Source: an uncultured Lachnospiraceae bacterium (GTDB lineage Bacteria > Bacillota > Clostridia > Lachnospirales > Lachnospiraceae). Taken from it: a DNA stretch of 15,961 nt. The DNA is taken from positions 1-15,961 of the forward strand of contig UQVK01000091.1 of NCBI GenBank assembly GCA_900544445.1. Reading direction: 5' to 3'. This document shows, in pieces, positions 13,888-15,961 of the stretch. The translations under genes and the position numbers were made by a program. A model generated the notes under the pieces. That model was not told the origin of the DNA. It worked only from the letters and a program-made list of their open reading frames with translations, and did not search any database. Position 1 is the first letter of the stretch. Each line of letters begins with the position of its first letter.

Positions 13888-14511
13888 TCAGGGTTCTTCT
13901 CTCATCCTGCGGCAGAGTATTTCCGCTATGGTTTCCAGCTTCAGGGAAGCGGTGTTGAACATGTAGTCGTACCGGCTGCAGTCGTCCCACTCTCTGCCCG
14001 TATAATATTTGCAGTAGCTGCGTCTCTCCCTGTCGATGCGGCGCCGTTTTCTTGCCGCCTCGTCACCGGGAATATTTTCCATCCGCATCATGCGGCGGAT
14101 ACGCCATTCCTTTGGCGCATAGAGAAAAACGGCAAGAACATCCTCTCTTTCTCGGAGCGCATAATCCGCCAGGCGTCCGACAAATACACAGGGACCTTTT
14201 TCCGCCAGACTGCGGATGGTGTTTTCCTGGATGGTATACAGGGTTTTCTGATTGAAAACCGTATCCGCCTCCAGTGCCTCCCGCTCCTTTGAAGGAAGAA
14301 ATTCGATCAGCCTGTTCGCCTGAAAATTATCCATCCGCTCGTCCGCCGCCCTGAGAACGTTTTCCCGAATTCCCGTTCCTCTGGATATTTCAGACAGAAT
14401 CTCATGGTTATACAGCGGAATTCCCAGCTTTTCGGAAAGAAGAAGGCCGAGCTCGCTGCCTCCTGCTCCGTACTGGCGGCTGATTGTTATGACATGAATC
14501 TTCTTCTCCAT
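13888..14511 (-). CDS. Cytidylate kinase-like P-loop protein
   Basis: A 207-residue protein matching the cytidylate-kinase-like family: VITISRQYGAGGSELGLLLSEKLGIPLYN (about 8-35), where the phosphate loop has the form GAGGSELG instead of GxxGxGKS/T. Further family blocks are CVFVGRLADYAL and VFLYAPKEWRIRRMM, followed by an Arg-rich lid region RKRRRIDRERRSYCKYYTGREWDD and YDYMFNT. These proteins resemble nucleoside monophosphate kinases, but the canonical P-loop Lys is absent, and their substrate is not known to me. The start at 14511 is supported by AAAGGAG five bases upstream; an in-frame ATG at 14559 has none. It lies 51 bp after the FAD oxidoreductase on the same strand, so the two are probably co-transcribed. 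True cytidylate kinase (cmk) is a separate family, so I give no symbol. Confidence 0.88.
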   Translation of the reverse strand: MEKKIHVITISRQYGAGGSELGLLLSEKLGIPLYNHEILSEISRGTGIRENVLRAADERMDNFQANRLIEFLPSKEREALEADTVFNQKTLYTIQENTIRSLAEKGPCVFVGRLADYALREREDVLAVFLYAPKEWRIRRMMRMENIPGDEAARKRRRIDRERRSYCKYYTGREWDDCSRYDYMFNTASLKLETIAEILCRRMREEP

Positions 14512-14562
14512 CCGGCTCCTTTCCCGGCTCCGCCGTCTTCCTTCGTCGAAACGGGTCATCTG

Positions 14563-15837
14563 TTACTGCTTAGCGTTGAACACTCCGAGCATGCCGGCCT
14601 GCTCCACCCAGCTGCTGATCTCTTCCGCATCCGTGCTGTAACGGCCGATTTTCTTCATTCTCTCAAAATACACGGAACCGGAGAAGGTATACTTTCTGGA
14701 ACGTCCCTCCTCGGTTTCCATTTCTTTTTTCACATAGGCGATGGCATCTCCGATCAGGGTGCTTTCCGGCAGGGTCAGAGGCTCCTTGCCTTCCGCGTAC
14801 TGAACGGCGTTGTATCCGGCCAGAACGCCCGTCACAATCGCTTCCGTATGGCCAACCAGCAGGCCCGCCTTCTCTCCGGCGCAGAACAGATTGTCCACGC
14901 CCTCCACCTTCAGCGCGTTGCTTCTGGGTGCCATGGCAAAATAGCGCATGGAATTTCCTTTTCCGCCCGCATAAGGATCTTCATAGCGCGCGTTTTCAAA
15001 GCCGGGGATCTGATGCAGGGTCTCCAGGCTGTAGAAAGGCGTCATCAGCTTGGCATGGCCGGTATCCAGCAGAACGATATTGTCGCGGAACTGGGGCAGG
15101 GCGTACTGCTGACAGCATTTCAGGCTCAGATGGTCCTCTCTCAGCTCCTGAGGAATGGGATAGACTACGACGCCCTTTTCATCCAGCTCCTCCACGATCT
15201 CCGGCGCGAGGGATTCCTTCAGGATCTTGCAGGAACCGCTCATGGAACCGATGCTTCCGTCCGCTTTCTTTCCCTGCATCTCTTCCACTCCGGCAAGCCC
15301 CGTAACCGATACGCGGCCTCCGAAACTGGGGCATCTCAGCACGCACATGGCGCATCCATTTCCATATTTGCTGCAGTTGTTCATCGGACCTGCTGTTCCG
15401 GTGGTATCGATGAAAACATCGCCCTCATAAACATTTCCGTCCGCATCCTCGATGTTCACGATTCTGTTTCCGTCCTTCTGAAGCTTCGTGATTCTCGCCT
15501 GCAGGCATACCTGAATGCCAAGGGAAAGAAGGTATCTGGTAACCGCACCGGAAATGGTGGCCACATCGTACAGATCCGCATGCGCATGGCCGGGGAACTC
15601 GATATTTTTATGCCGGAGATTCTGTTCGATCACGCCAAACAGCTCGCCGCCGCCCATGGCTATCATCTCCTCCGTGGCGGTATACCTTCCATTATTTCTC
15701 ATGATGCCGCCAACCAGACCGGTTCCAAGCAGCATATCGGTCCTTTCCAGAAGGGTAACCTCCGCCCCCAGCTTTCTCGCTTCAACGGCAGCCGCACAGC
15801 CGGACCAGCCGCCGCCTGCAATCACAACCTTTTTCAT
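14563..15837 (-). CDS. GidA/TrmFO-like FAD-dependent oxidoreductase with cysteine cluster
   Basis: A 424-residue flavoprotein. The N-terminal Rossmann motif VVIAGGGWSG (4-13) with Glu31 at the end of the second strand binds the ADP part of FAD; FIDTTGTAG (142-150) is the second FAD element and NLFCAGEKAGLLVGHTEA (about 316-333) followed by GVLAGYNA resembles the C-terminal FAD block of GidA/TrmFO. A cysteine cluster C155-x6-C162-x2-C165-x3-C169 and Cys241-Cys242 are not features of TrmFO and could hold an Fe-S cluster or a redox disulfide. The substrate is unknown; tRNA methylation should not be assumed. The start at 15837 has AAAGGAG about 10 bases upstream. The frame stays open upstream to the window edge (41 more codons), so a longer form is not excluded. 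First gene of a pair with the kinase-like gene. Confidence 0.85.
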   Translation of the reverse strand: MKKVVIAGGGWSGCAAAVEARKLGAEVTLLERTDMLLGTGLVGGIMRNNGRYTATEEMIAMGGGELFGVIEQNLRHKNIEFPGHAHADLYDVATISGAVTRYLLSLGIQVCLQARITKLQKDGNRIVNIEDADGNVYEGDVFIDTTGTAGPMNNCSKYGNGCAMCVLRCPSFGGRVSVTGLAGVEEMQGKKADGSIGSMSGSCKILKESLAPEIVEELDEKGVVVYPIPQELREDHLSLKCCQQYALPQFRDNIVLLDTGHAKLMTPFYSLETLHQIPGFENARYEDPYAGGKGNSMRYFAMAPRSNALKVEGVDNLFCAGEKAGLLVGHTEAIVTGVLAGYNAVQYAEGKEPLTLPESTLIGDAIAYVKKEMETEEGRSRKYTFSGSVYFERMKKIGRYSTDAEEISSWVEQAGMLGVFNAKQ

Positions 15838-15867
15838 GACTGTAATCTCCTTTTTATCATTTTCATA

Positions 15868-15885
15868 GGCGATTGTTAAATCGCC
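15868..15885. promoter_or_regulatory. Inverted repeat upstream of the FAD oxidoreductase
   Basis: GGCGATT (15868-15874) and AATCGCC (15879-15885) form a perfect 7-bp dyad about 30 bp before the start at 15837. It could be an operator or a leader hairpin. The surrounding 124 bp (15838-15961) are markedly richer in A+T than the genes, as expected for a promoter region, but I found no convincing -35/-10 pair. Confidence 0.45.
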
Positions 15886-15961
15886 AAACCCATCGATTTT
15901 ACTGGATTTTCTTACATCTTCTATATAAATTTTCTCTCCGCAGATGGTACAATAGCAGTTA

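Noticed and set aside
14404..15879. Plus-strand open frame of 491 codons
   Set aside because: It is antisense to the FAD oxidoreductase and the kinase-like gene, has no ribosome site or recognisable domain, and runs through the upstream control region.

Overview
The window looks like chromosomal DNA from an anaerobic Firmicute, most likely a Clostridia/Lachnospiraceae-type gut bacterium with fairly GC-rich DNA (mid-50s percent by eye). The grounds are strong GGAGG-type ribosome sites, a complete MinC-MinD-MinE set, a DUF4317-like protein, a short cytidylate-kinase-like P-loop protein and family-level resemblances throughout. I cannot name a species. Almost every gene lies on the minus strand; the single plus-strand gene is a UcpA-type dehydrogenase.

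Layout from the right edge, following minus-strand transcription. (1) A GidA/TrmFO-like FAD oxidoreductase with a cysteine cluster, followed 51 bp later by a cytidylate-kinase-like protein; the pair ends against a terminator shared face to face with ucpA. (2) ucpA on the plus strand and a short DUF4317-like gene on the minus strand diverge from a region of about 220 bp that holds two -10 boxes and two operator-like dyads. (3) A probable long operon runs apbE (flavin transferase lipoprotein), dus (tRNA dihydrouridine synthase), lhr (very large RNA/DNA helicase, start overlapping the dus stop), then a membrane-anchored NERD-like protein with an altered active-site motif. (4) A region of about 380 bp without genes holds the most unusual object of the window: two tandem ~116-bp repeats that fold into a cloverleaf-like set of hairpins, with a compensatory base-pair change between the copies. 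(5) A promoter, then minC-minD-minE and a clear intrinsic terminator. (6) A separate promoter, an alpha/beta hydrolase and an overlapping superfamily 2 helicase that runs off the left edge.

How the genes work together: minCDE places the division septum. dus and lhr are both nucleic-acid/RNA maintenance genes and appear translationally coupled. apbE supplies covalently bound FMN to extracytoplasmic flavoproteins, but no target (for example an Rnf/Nqr subunit) is in the window. I saw no tRNA, rRNA, CRISPR array, transposase or prophage gene. The candidate for something undescribed is the structured tandem repeat at 4749-5022; everything else is mostly ordinary core or conserved accessory content.
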